Assembly: GCF_958445495.1 (NCBI RefSeq)
Contig: NZ_CAUCSQ010000009.1
Span: forward strand, 60,566-124,565
DNA: 64,000 nucleotides
Reading direction: 5' to 3'
Origin: an uncultured Bacteroides sp.
GTDB taxonomy: Bacteria; Bacteroidota; Bacteroidia; Bacteroidales; Bacteroidaceae
Shown here: positions 7,949 through 16,233 of the stretch, piece after piece
Position numbering within the stretch: the stretch's first letter is position 1
Layout of the letters: the number at the start of each line of letters is the position of its first letter
The notes under the pieces: generated by a model
What the model was told of the DNA's origin: nothing
Databases searched by the model: none
The model's input: only the letters and a program-made list of their open reading frames with translations
Made by a program: the position numbers and the translations under genes

Positions 7949-8342
7949 AGCATGATGAGGTTACTCCACCATATTTTTGATAGTCCTTCTTTATATCTTC
8001 ATTAAGTTCAATCAATAAGGCTATTTTGTTTCTTGTGAAATAGCGGCATATCGCCTTATTAAACTCAATTTTGATATTCTTGAACCCAACTATATTGGGG
8101 TACATTAAGGTATATAGTTGGGTTCTTCTATAGATTTCCGGCTTTGAAATAAGATTGGCGTCAATTTGTACCAATCTGAAAAATTGGCCGGCATTAAAAA
8201 ACGTATATTCTGTTTCTGAATTTTCGGGTTTATTCGATACCTGTATGTGATTGCCGGAAAAAACTCGTGCATTTTGAATGATGAATGAACGGAAAGAGTT
8301 TGGTTTTGCTTCAAATATTGTATTTGTATGCCTAATCGGGGG
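7935..8342 (-). pseudogene. Start-less ORF fragment, 135 codons plus stop
   Basis: The minus frame is open from a stop at 8343-8345 down to TGA 7935-7937. It reads FEAKPNSFRSFIIQNARVFS early, SETEYTFFNAGQFFRLVQID mid-way, and LLIELNEDIKKDYQKYGG near the end. The first in-frame ATG lies well inside, so only an internal TTG (8174) or a lost upstream part could supply the start. Ordinary amino-acid composition over more than 130 codons suggests the C-terminal piece of a real gene cut off at its 5' side. Family unknown. Confidence 0.4.
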
Positions 8343-8480
8343 TTATTGTGGATGAATGGACGGTATCGGTTGTTTTACGTATGAAATTGTTTGTTTGAAG
8401 TGTTTGATAAAAAACGATGAACCAGGTCTCTGATTCTTCTTTCAGAGGCTGGATTCAGCTTCCTTTAAAACCGGCAACTG

Positions 8481-8541
8481 GTTTCTTTTAATGGAATGAA
8501 CCGTTCGACACCGAGGAACGATACGTTTCATTAAAAGAAAC
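8481..8541. repeat. 13-bp inverted repeat in a non-coding stretch
   Basis: GTTTCTTTTAATG (8481-8493) and CATTAAAAGAAAC (8529-8541) are perfect reverse complements with a 35-base spacer that can pair further (AACCGTTC with GAACGATACGTT). It lies in an otherwise gene-poor stretch (8343-9060). No T tract follows, so it is not a standard terminator. Function unknown. Confidence 0.4.
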
Positions 8542-9060
8542 GATTCGGATGGTAACGCTGTTGCCTGCATATTTCAGGGAAATAAATGCAATATAAGGTA
8601 TAATTATGAATATATATGCTTTTGAATATGCATTTATTCTTCCGGATGCTTTCTTTTGCAATCTCTTTTTTACATTGGAATCTTAAAAACAGAACATTTT
8701 GCTATGGATGTTTTTTTAGACTGATTCAATACGGAGTTATATGCCGTTATAAGATTTTCCCATCATTGTACCGGAGCCGGCTGGATGTACCGGATGCTTG
8801 CAGCAGTTTTTTATGTTTTTACGGATACTGTTAAGATGAGTTTTGCATCAAACTTTGTATTCGTATTATTATTTGTGATACCGGTTCATGCGGCGTTTGA
8901 GCCGATACCCGTTTTTTCGGTGTTATTTGTTACTGTTTCGGTGACTGGCTTGTCCGTGCGATTCTCACTATGGAGTTTATAGACATGATATCGGCCCGGA
9001 GATGTTTTTTCTGTAAGTATTGTATTTTTTAATAATATGGAGGCGTTTTATGGAAGCGCA

Positions 9061-9399
9061 CCTAAGTTCATGAAGAACTTAGTGAATGAGTTTATGAATG
9101 TTTTTCCGTTTCATGTCAGTCATTGTTCGGTTTATCTATTTTTTTATTATAAACCGCTGCAAATATATGTATATAATTTAGTAATTACAAAATAATTAAT
9201 AAAAATATTATTTATATATGGCAGAAATTTACAAAAAAGTAGTTTATCTGTCAGATGCAGGCAGGAATCCGCCGTATGGAATCGGGTAGCGCAAAAATCA
9301 TTTCGAAGTGTTTGTTTTTAATGATACCGGTATTTTTATCCTTCATTTAGCAGGATGTGGCGTAGTATTGCTATCGGATAAGTTCTTCATGAACTTAGG
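9061..9399. repeat. Invertible promoter segment upstream of susC (21-bp inverted repeats)
   Basis: Bases 9061-9081 (start CCTAAGTTCATGAAGAAC) and 9379-9399 (start TAAGTTCTTCATGAAC) are exact 21-base reverse complements flanking 297 bases. The right repeat ends 46 bases before the susC ATG, and no promoter lies between it and the ATG. The only full-consensus promoter in the segment is on the minus strand (9160-9191). Flipping would place its -7 box at 9293-9300 pointing at susC with a leader of about 140 bases. The recombinase is not adjacent; the site differs from that of the capsule segment at 50.6 kb. Confidence 0.75.
9160..9191 (-). promoter_or_regulatory. Consensus promoter in the invertible segment, facing away from susC
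   Basis: On the minus strand this reads TTTG (9191-9188), 20 bases, TATATTTG (9167-9160), a perfect match to the Bacteroides consensus. In this orientation transcription runs leftward into the gene-poor stretch, so susC is not served by it (OFF). No TAnnTTTG box with a proper -33 was found on the plus strand of the segment. Confidence 0.75.
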
Positions 9400-9445
9400 C
9401 AGATATTTTAATTAACTCATATTTATAAACTAAAAAGTAATACTA

Positions 9446-12400
9446 ATGAAAAAAGACATCCTTTTGTTGATGTTGTGCCTATTCAGTTCCATAGGAGTTT
9501 TGGCACAGACAAAATCAGTTACCGGTGTGGTGACGGATGGAACCGGTGAACCCGTAATCGGTGCAAGTGTTGTTGAAGCAGGTACCACGAATGGTATCAT
9601 CACCGACATTGACGGCAGATTTACCTTAACGGTCGGGCCGAATGCCAAAATCGAAATTTCCTACATCGGATTTCAGACGCAGACTATTGAATTGAAGGGG
9701 AGGACTTCTTTGAAAATCCGGATGAAGGAGAACTCCGAAATGCTGGAGGAGGTCGTTGTCACGGGGTATGGTGGCAGGCAGTTGCGTACAAAGGTTACTA
9801 ACTCCATTTCCAAGGTAAATGAAGAAACTTTAAAAGTCGGCTTGTTTTCCAATCCTGCCCAGGCTCTTTCCGGTGCGGTGGCGGGTTTGAAAGTAACCCA
9901 GTCGTCGGGAAGTCCGGGCGCTACGCCTGCCATTGTCCTTCGTGGCGGTACGGATTTTAATGGTACCGGTTCCCCGTTGGTTATTATCGATGGTCAGCTC
10001 CGGGATGGTTTGAGCGATATAAATCCTGAAGATATTGAATCCATGGAGGTACTGAAAGATGCGGGAGCGACTGCCCTTTATGGTGCCCGTGCAAGTAACG
10101 GCGTGATTCTTATCACCACGAAAAGCGGTAAAAAGGGGCATCGGGAAATTAACCTGAAAATAAAAATGGGATTGAACTATGTCAATAACCCTTATGAATT
10201 CCTGAACGGAGAGGAATATATCAGGACTTTGCGTACGGCTTATTCAAAGTCCGGGTATTATTGTAGTGACGGGGAGTATGTATCGATAGCCCCGTTGAGC
10301 AATCTGACAGGTGCGTCTCCTTTCGGGTTAGGAAACGAATTGGGCAAGTCGGCATGGAATGTTATGGGTAAAACTGCCGATAATGCTTATTTGGTGCAAC
10401 AGCACGGTTGGAAAGAAATGATTGACCCTTTGGACCCGACACAGACAATTATATATAAGGATATGAGTCCCGCTGATTATAACTTGAATAACCCGTCTTT
10501 TTCTCAGGATTATAACGTGAATATGTCCGGGGGCGGGGATAGGGCGACCTATTATGCAGGCGTCGGCTATAACCGCCAGGAAGGCTTGCCTATCAATACC
10601 TATTATGAGCGTTACAGCTTTATCCTGAATGCGAGTTATAAGGTGACTGATTGGCTGACGAGCATTTCTAATTTTAACTATAATCGTGCGAACTGGAAAA
10701 ATATGCCCGGTTCAAATACGAGTGAGAGCAATTATTTCGGACGTATTATGTCTACTCCTCCTACTGCGCGTTTTGAGGATGAGGAGGGCAACAAAACTCT
10801 CGGTCCGAATGTAGCGGACGGCAACCAGTCTTTTCAGCCGGAAAAATGGACGAGTTTCAATCAAACGGATAAGTTTACCATGATACAGTCTTTCCAGGTT
10901 GATATCATGAAAGGGCTATATGTGAAAGCTTCCGCCAATTGGTATTATTCGGAAGGGTTGTATGAAAGCTTTACGAAGGATTATTTGGATAATATGTTGA
11001 CGAATCATTATACGACTTCCCGCAATACTTCCGCCAAGTTTGAACGTAACTTTGCGCAGACTTATAATGCGGTGTTGAATTATTCGCGTACGTTCTCTAA
11101 GGAGCATAATGTAAGTGCGATGCTGGGTATGGAGTATTATGACAATGAAAAACGGGGATTCTCCGCTTCTGGTTCGGGTGCACCGACAGATGATTTCGCG
11201 GATTTGGCTTTGACGGTAAAGGATGAAGGGAAACGTTCCATCGATTCTTGGCATGAGCAGTATCGCATTCTTTCCTATTTCGGCAGGGTGAATTATGATT
11301 ACAAAGGGAGATACTTGCTTTCGGCGGTGTTCCGTCATGACGGTTATTCTTCTTTATTGGGCGATAATCGCTGGGGATTTTTCCCCGGAATATCTGCGGG
11401 ATGGATATTCGGGCAGGAGCAGTTTGTGAAAGACGCCGTTCCTTTCCTTTCGTTCGGAAAGTTGCGTGCCAGTTACGGTGTGAACGGTAATGCCACGGGA
11501 ATCGGCGCCTATACGTTGCAGGGGTCTTACACTTCGGCGGCTTACAATGGCAATACGGGATTTTTGATAAGCTCGTTGCCTAATCCGGGATTGAAATGGG
11601 AAAAAACGCGGACTGCCGAGGTTGGTCTGGATTTGAGTTTCCTGGACAACCGCCTGAATACCAACTTTACCTTTTACAATCGTTTGACTTCGGATAAATA
11701 TGCGAATTTCAGCTTGCCTTCGACAACGGGTTTCTCTTCTATAAAAAATAACAATGGGGAATTCCGTAACAGGGGGTTGGAGATTGAATTTTCCGGGAAG
11801 ATTATAAACACGAAAGACTGGACATGGAATTTGTCCGGTAACATTGCGTACAACAAGAATAAGGTTATTTCTTTACCGGACAACGGTTTGGAACGCAATC
11901 GGCAGGGAGGACAGCAGATATATACGGGAGAAAGTTTCACGAATGAGAAAGGGGAGATTGAATACGTGAAACGTTGGGTCGGAGGGACCCAGGTAGGTAT
12001 GGAACCGGGTGTGATGGTGGTTTACCAGTCAGAAGGTATCTATCGCAGTTGGGATGAAATCCCCGGTGACCTGGTTATTACATCGGGAAATTATTACGGT
12101 AAGAAAATGTATGGTCCCGAAGCATGGAAGAAACTGACTAAAGCCGAGCAGAAGAATGCTTTGCCTATCATGCCCGGCGATATGAAATGGAAAGATATCA
12201 ATGGCGACAACATGATTGACCAGTATGACCAGGTGGTGGCGGGCAATACCACTCCGCATTGGATAGGCGGCTTTAACACGACGTTGCGCTGGAAGAATTT
12301 CCAATTGTACGGGCGTTTTGACTTTGCTTTCGATTACTGGATTTACGACCATACTACTCCGGAAGTTTTCCTCGCTTGTGCGCAGGGTACGTATAATACG

Positions 12401-12739
12401 ACCACGGACGTATATGACACATGGTCGGAAGAGAATGTGAATGCGAAATATCCGCGTTTTGCTTATGCCGATTTGCTGACAAATGCCAATTACGCCCGTA
12501 ATTCCACGATGTTTGCTTATAAGGGCAATTATCTGGCTGTCCGCGAGTTGTCGCTGACTTATTCGTTGCCGGAAATGTGGGCTAAGAAAATCTTCTGCCG
12601 GAAGGTGGATGTCTCTGTCACCGGACAGAATTTGGGATACATAACTTCTGCCAATGTGGCTACTCCCGAAGTTTCCAGTGCCGGTTCCGGATACGCTTTG
12701 CCGAGAACACTTTTGTTCGGATTGAATGTAACGTTTTAA
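9446..12739 (+). CDS. SusC-family TonB-dependent outer-membrane transporter (first pair)
   Basis: A 1097-residue protein. The signal peptide is cut near residue 20 (VLAQ). A carboxypeptidase-regulatory-like domain spans about 24-95 (VTGVVTDGTGEPVIGASVV). The TonB box EEVVVTGYG follows near 100-108, the plug at about 110-235 (PLVIIDGQ, DIESMEVLKDAGATALYGAR, GVILITTKSG), then the 22-strand barrel ending in LLFGLNVTF. With its SusD lid it imports oligosaccharides using TonB energy. The neighbours indicate sialylated host glycans as cargo. It starts 46 bases after an inverted repeat that bounds an invertible promoter, so expression is probably phase-variable. SusD follows after 26 bases. Confidence 0.96.
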   Translation: MKKDILLLMLCLFSSIGVLAQTKSVTGVVTDGTGEPVIGASVVEAGTTNGIITDIDGRFTLTVGPNAKIEISYIGFQTQTIELKGRTSLKIRMKENSEMLEEVVVTGYGGRQLRTKVTNSISKVNEETLKVGLFSNPAQALSGAVAGLKVTQSSGSPGATPAIVLRGGTDFNGTGSPLVIIDGQLRDGLSDINPEDIESMEVLKDAGATALYGARASNGVILITTKSGKKGHREINLKIKMGLNYVNNPYEFLNGEEYIRTLRTAYSKSGYYCSDGEYVSIAPLSNLTGASPFGLGNELGKSAWNVMGKTADNAYLVQQHGWKEMIDPLDPTQTIIYKDMSPADYNLNNPSFSQDYNVNMSGGGDRATYYAGVGYNRQEGLPINTYYERYSFILNASYKVTDWLTSISNFNYNRANWKNMPGSNTSESNYFGRIMSTPPTARFEDEEGNKTLGPNVADGNQSFQPEKWTSFNQTDKFTMIQSFQVDIMKGLYVKASANWYYSEGLYESFTKDYLDNMLTNHYTTSRNTSAKFERNFAQTYNAVLNYSRTFSKEHNVSAMLGMEYYDNEKRGFSASGSGAPTDDFADLALTVKDEGKRSIDSWHEQYRILSYFGRVNYDYKGRYLLSAVFRHDGYSSLLGDNRWGFFPGISAGWIFGQEQFVKDAVPFLSFGKLRASYGVNGNATGIGAYTLQGSYTSAAYNGNTGFLISSLPNPGLKWEKTRTAEVGLDLSFLDNRLNTNFTFYNRLTSDKYANFSLPSTTGFSSIKNNNGEFRNRGLEIEFSGKIINTKDWTWNLSGNIAYNKNKVISLPDNGLERNRQGGQQIYTGESFTNEKGEIEYVKRWVGGTQVGMEPGVMVVYQSEGIYRSWDEIPGDLVITSGNYYGKKMYGPEAWKKLTKAEQKNALPIMPGDMKWKDINGDNMIDQYDQVVAGNTTPHWIGGFNTTLRWKNFQLYGRFDFAFDYWIYDHTTPEVFLACAQGTYNTTTDVYDTWSEENVNAKYPRFAYADLLTNANYARNSTMFAYKGNYLAVRELSLTYSLPEMWAKKIFCRKVDVSVTGQNLGYITSANVATPEVSSAGSGYALPRTLLFGLNVTF

Positions 12740-12765
12740 GTAACTAACTTTAAAAGAAAGAAATT

Positions 12766-14397
12766 ATGAAAAAAGTAAAATACACATTTTTCTGCAGCCT
12801 GTTCGCAGTCATAACGGGAGGTGTCTGTTCTTCTTGCGCCGACAAGCTGAATCTGGCTCCTGTCGATTACTATGGAAGCGGTTCTTACTGGAAGACTGAA
12901 GCCCATGTGATAGGGTATATGGACGGCATTCATAAACATTTGCGTGATGCGGCATTTCAACATACCTTTTTATGGGGGGAGGCCAGAGGAGGAAACTTGA
13001 TAGCGGCCGGGACTAGCTCGGATGGCATGGGAATGTTGTACGGGGATATTAAATTGCAGAATTTTGATGAGGCTCATACCGGAGTTTCTAAATTCGGAGA
13101 TATTTTCGGGCGTTTGACAAATATAAACCTCTTCATTGCCAGGGTGACGGAAGCCACTTACATGGATGAGGCGAAGAAGGAGTATTATCTGGGACAAGCT
13201 TACGGTTTGAGGGCTTTCTACTATTTCGACTTATACCGCACCTACGGCGGAGTGCCTTTGCGCCTGACGGCAGACGTGGTGGAAGGTGTGATTGACCCTA
13301 ACCAGCTCTATTTGGGACGTGCCACTCCCCAGGAGGTAATGACGCAGATAAAGAAAGATTTGGATAAGTCGATGGAGTGTTTTGGGGAGAATAATTCCTT
13401 CGACCCGAATAATCGGGGAAATAAAAAAGGGTATTGGTCGAAAGCAGCGACGGAATGCCTGATGGGTGAGGTGTATCTCTGGATTTCCAAAGTGACTACG
13501 GGGAATGATGTTGCGGACGAAAACAATCTGGCTGTGGCGAAGGCTCATTTGCTGAATGTTTTAAATGACTACGGGCTTGGATTGATGGACAACTTTGCGG
13601 ATGTATTTGAGGCTAAAAACAACAAAGGCAATAAGGAGGTTATTTTTGCGGTCCGCTATATGGAAGGGGAGGCTACGAATTCGAACAATATTTTCACTTA
13701 TTCCATGCTTACGGGTAGCACTAAAGACCGGTACAAGGCGAATGGGGAGAGTTTCCTGGATGCGATGGATATCGGCAATACAGGCAGTCAACAGTTGGAA
13801 TATAAAAAGGAGCTTTATAACAGTTATGATTTGGAGGACACACGCAGGGACGCGACTTTCATGGCTTCTTATAACAAGGAACCTGACGGAACATTGTCTT
13901 TGTTCGGCACGCATGTGTGCAAGAATATCGGTTACGTAAATGCACAAGGGGTCCGTATTTATTGCGGCGATTATATCATTTACCGTTTGCCATTGGTCTA
14001 TCTGATGTTGGCCGAAATCGAGAATATGCAGGGAGGAGATGTCGCGTATTACATCAACAAGGTCCGTGAGCGCGCTTATGGAGAAGCGTGGGATGAGGAT
14101 ATGTACGGATACGAAAATGCTGACTTCACGACGAACGAACTGGCTATTTTACATGAGAAAGATAAAGAATTCGTTCAGGAGGGGCAGCGCTGGTGGGACC
14201 TTCGCCGTATGACTTTGACGAAAGGCGGCAAACCGCTGGTGTTCTGTAAGGAAGGAAGTATCGGGACGGAACAGCCTACGTTGGATGAGGCGACGGAGGC
14301 TCACAAGGTGCTGTGGCCGGTAGATATAACTTTGCTGGGCAATGACCCGCTGATTTATCAGACGCCCGGTTACGAAACTTATAAGAAACAGGAATAA
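12766..14397 (+). CDS. SusD-family glycan-binding lipoprotein (first pair)
   Basis: A 543-residue protein. The signal peptide ends in a lipobox region VCSSCADK, with Cys24 the likely lipidated residue. The alpha-helical SusD fold shows the usual text: YYLGQAYGLRAFYYFDLYR near residues 140-160, RLPLVYLMLAEIEN in the C-terminal half, and QEGQRWWDLRR near the end. It forms the surface lid over the SusC barrel and binds the oligosaccharide. It is co-transcribed with susC (26-base gap) and so shares the invertible promoter. A strong hairpin follows at 14426-14465. Confidence 0.95.
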   Translation: MKKVKYTFFCSLFAVITGGVCSSCADKLNLAPVDYYGSGSYWKTEAHVIGYMDGIHKHLRDAAFQHTFLWGEARGGNLIAAGTSSDGMGMLYGDIKLQNFDEAHTGVSKFGDIFGRLTNINLFIARVTEATYMDEAKKEYYLGQAYGLRAFYYFDLYRTYGGVPLRLTADVVEGVIDPNQLYLGRATPQEVMTQIKKDLDKSMECFGENNSFDPNNRGNKKGYWSKAATECLMGEVYLWISKVTTGNDVADENNLAVAKAHLLNVLNDYGLGLMDNFADVFEAKNNKGNKEVIFAVRYMEGEATNSNNIFTYSMLTGSTKDRYKANGESFLDAMDIGNTGSQQLEYKKELYNSYDLEDTRRDATFMASYNKEPDGTLSLFGTHVCKNIGYVNAQGVRIYCGDYIIYRLPLVYLMLAEIENMQGGDVAYYINKVRERAYGEAWDEDMYGYENADFTTNELAILHEKDKEFVQEGQRWWDLRRMTLTKGGKPLVFCKEGSIGTEQPTLDEATEAHKVLWPVDITLLGNDPLIYQTPGYETYKKQE

Positions 14398-14425
14398 AGG
14401 TTGTTCAGGGATAAACGGATGACAG

Positions 14426-14465
14426 GTATCGTAGGAAGCGGTCGGAAAGCCGCTTCTTATGATAC
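14426..14465 (+). terminator. Strong hairpin after susD
   Basis: Arms 14426-14441 and 14450-14465 pair over 16 bases with two G.T wobbles (GTATCGTAGGAAGCGG / CCGCTTCTTATGATAC), with an 8-base loop. The following T tract is short (GTTTTATT, 12 bases later), so termination may be partial. It separates susCD from the sialidase promoter. Confidence 0.55.
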
Positions 14466-14518
14466 GAACTCCAGTTGCGTTTTATTATGTATCCGTTAGA
14501 TAATAAATTATTTAATTA

Positions 14519-14550
14519 TTTGTTGGTGATATGATAAATTTATATCTTTG
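14519..14550 (+). promoter_or_regulatory. Consensus promoter of the sialidase operon
   Basis: TTTG (14519-14522), 20 bases, TATCTTTG (14543-14550), a perfect Bacteroides consensus. Transcription should start near 14557. This lies downstream of the first possible ATG (14531) and upstream of ATG 14573, which fixes the sialidase start at 14573. The promoter is independent of the invertible segment in front of susC. Confidence 0.8.
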
Positions 14551-14572
14551 CGCCCAAACAATTAGTAATACC

Positions 14573-16213
14573 ATGAAAAGAAAACTGCTTTTATCTCCGA
14601 TTGTCCTCATTTTCTGTTTCTGTGTAACATTGCAGTCAGTAGCTTCGGACACCGTTTTTGTACGTGAAACCCAGATTCCTGTTTTGATTGAACGTCAGGA
14701 CAATGTGCTGTTTATGTTGCGTTTGAATGCAAAGGAAAGCCGTAGCATGGATAACGTGGTTTTGAATTTTAGCGAAGATGTGAACCTGGCGGATATACAG
14801 TCCGTTAAGCTATATTACGGCGGCACGGAAGCCAGGCAGAATTATGGAAAGAATTTCTTTGCTCCCGTATCGTATATATCCAGCCATGCTCCGGGAAAAA
14901 CATTGGCTGCCAACCCGTCTTATTCAATCCGCAAATCGCAGGTAGACAATCCCGGCAGGAAAGTGGCGCTGGCCGCGAATCAACAACTTTTTCCGGGTAT
15001 TAACTATTTTTGGGTCAGCCTGCAAATGAAACCGGATGCATCTTTATTGAGCAAGGTCTCGGCAAAAATCGTTTCCGTCCGGTTGGACGGCAAAGAGGCG
15101 GCGGTACATACTGTTAGTCCGGAAAATATAGTCCATAGAGTAGGGGTGGGGGTGCGCCATGCCGGTGACGACGGTTCGGCTGCTTTCCGTATTCCGGGTC
15201 TGGCTACGACAAATAAAGGGACGTTGCTGGGGGTGTATGATGTGCGTTACAATAACAGCGCCGATTTGCAGGAACATGTGGACGTGGGATTGAGCCGCAG
15301 CATAGATGGCGGAAAGACATGGGAGAAGATGCGTCTGCCTTTGGCTTTCGGACAGACGGGCGGCTTGCCTGCCGCACAGAACGGGGTGGGCGACCCTTCC
15401 ATTCTTGTGGATACGAAAACCAATACGGTGTGGGTCGTGGCTGCATGGACGCATGGCATGGGGAATCAACGCGCCTGGTGGAGCTCTCATCCGGGAATGG
15501 ATATGAATCATACGGCTCAGTTAGTGATGTCCAAAAGTACGGATGACGGCAAGACTTGGTCGGAACCTGTCAATGTGACGGAACAGGTGAAGGATTCTTC
15601 ATGGTATTTCCTTTTGCAGGGTCCCGGCCGCGGCATCACTATGCAGGACGGCACACTGGTGTTTCCTATCCAGTTTATCGATTCCACCCGTGTCCCGAAT
15701 GCGGGAATCATGTATAGCAAGGACCGCGGAAAGACATGGAAGATACATAACTATGCCCGTACCAATACGACCGAAGCCCAGGTGGCGGAGGTGGAGCCGG
15801 GCGTGTTAATGCTTAATATGAGAGATAACCGGGGAGGCAGCCGTGCTGTCTCCGTCACGAGAGATTTGGGAAAAACATGGACGGAACATCCGTCTTCCCG
15901 CAAAGCCTTGCGTGAACCGGTTTGTATGGCTAGCCTGATTAGTGTCAAAGCGAAAGATAACGCGCTCAATAAGGATATTCTTTTGTTTTCCAATCCGGAT
16001 ACGGTGAAAGGACGCAACCACATAACGATTAAAGCCAGTTTGGATGGCGGTATGACGTGGTTGCCCGAACATCAACTGATGCTGGATGAGGATAACGGAT
16101 GGGGGTATTCCTGTTTATCCATGATTGACAGGGAGACTGTAGGAATCCTGTACGAGAGCAGCGTGGCTCATATGACTTTTCAGGCTGTCAAGTTGAAGGA
16201 TATTATAAAATAG
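14573..16213 (+). CDS. nanH: Secreted exo-alpha-sialidase, GH33
   Basis: A 546-residue protein with signal peptide MKRKLLLSPIVLIFCFCVTL and likely cleavage after VAS. An N-terminal carbohydrate-binding-like sialidase domain precedes the six-bladed catalytic propeller. The FRIP motif is at residues 205-208, with Arg206 the first of the arginine triad. Five Asp boxes are visible: SIDGGKTW, STDDGKTW, SKDRGKTW, TRDLGKTW and SLDGGMTW. It releases terminal sialic acid from host glycans in the periplasm or at the surface. The start was chosen because the upstream ATG lies inside the promoter. A GH20 gene follows after 20 bases. Confidence 0.95.
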   Translation: MKRKLLLSPIVLIFCFCVTLQSVASDTVFVRETQIPVLIERQDNVLFMLRLNAKESRSMDNVVLNFSEDVNLADIQSVKLYYGGTEARQNYGKNFFAPVSYISSHAPGKTLAANPSYSIRKSQVDNPGRKVALAANQQLFPGINYFWVSLQMKPDASLLSKVSAKIVSVRLDGKEAAVHTVSPENIVHRVGVGVRHAGDDGSAAFRIPGLATTNKGTLLGVYDVRYNNSADLQEHVDVGLSRSIDGGKTWEKMRLPLAFGQTGGLPAAQNGVGDPSILVDTKTNTVWVVAAWTHGMGNQRAWWSSHPGMDMNHTAQLVMSKSTDDGKTWSEPVNVTEQVKDSSWYFLLQGPGRGITMQDGTLVFPIQFIDSTRVPNAGIMYSKDRGKTWKIHNYARTNTTEAQVAEVEPGVLMLNMRDNRGGSRAVSVTRDLGKTWTEHPSSRKALREPVCMASLISVKAKDNALNKDILLFSNPDTVKGRNHITIKASLDGGMTWLPEHQLMLDEDNGWGYSCLSMIDRETVGILYESSVAHMTFQAVKLKDIIK

Positions 16214-16233
16214 GGCTTTATGCCGAATATGCC

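Noticed and set aside
8616..8982. Two overlapping short plus-strand frames upstream of susC
   Set aside because: Phe/Cys-rich, no family resemblance, and located in an AT-rich non-coding stretch.
14531..14572. Longer sialidase N-terminus starting at 14531
   Set aside because: The perfect -7 box at 14543-14550 lies inside it, and the start at 14573 gives a clean signal peptide.
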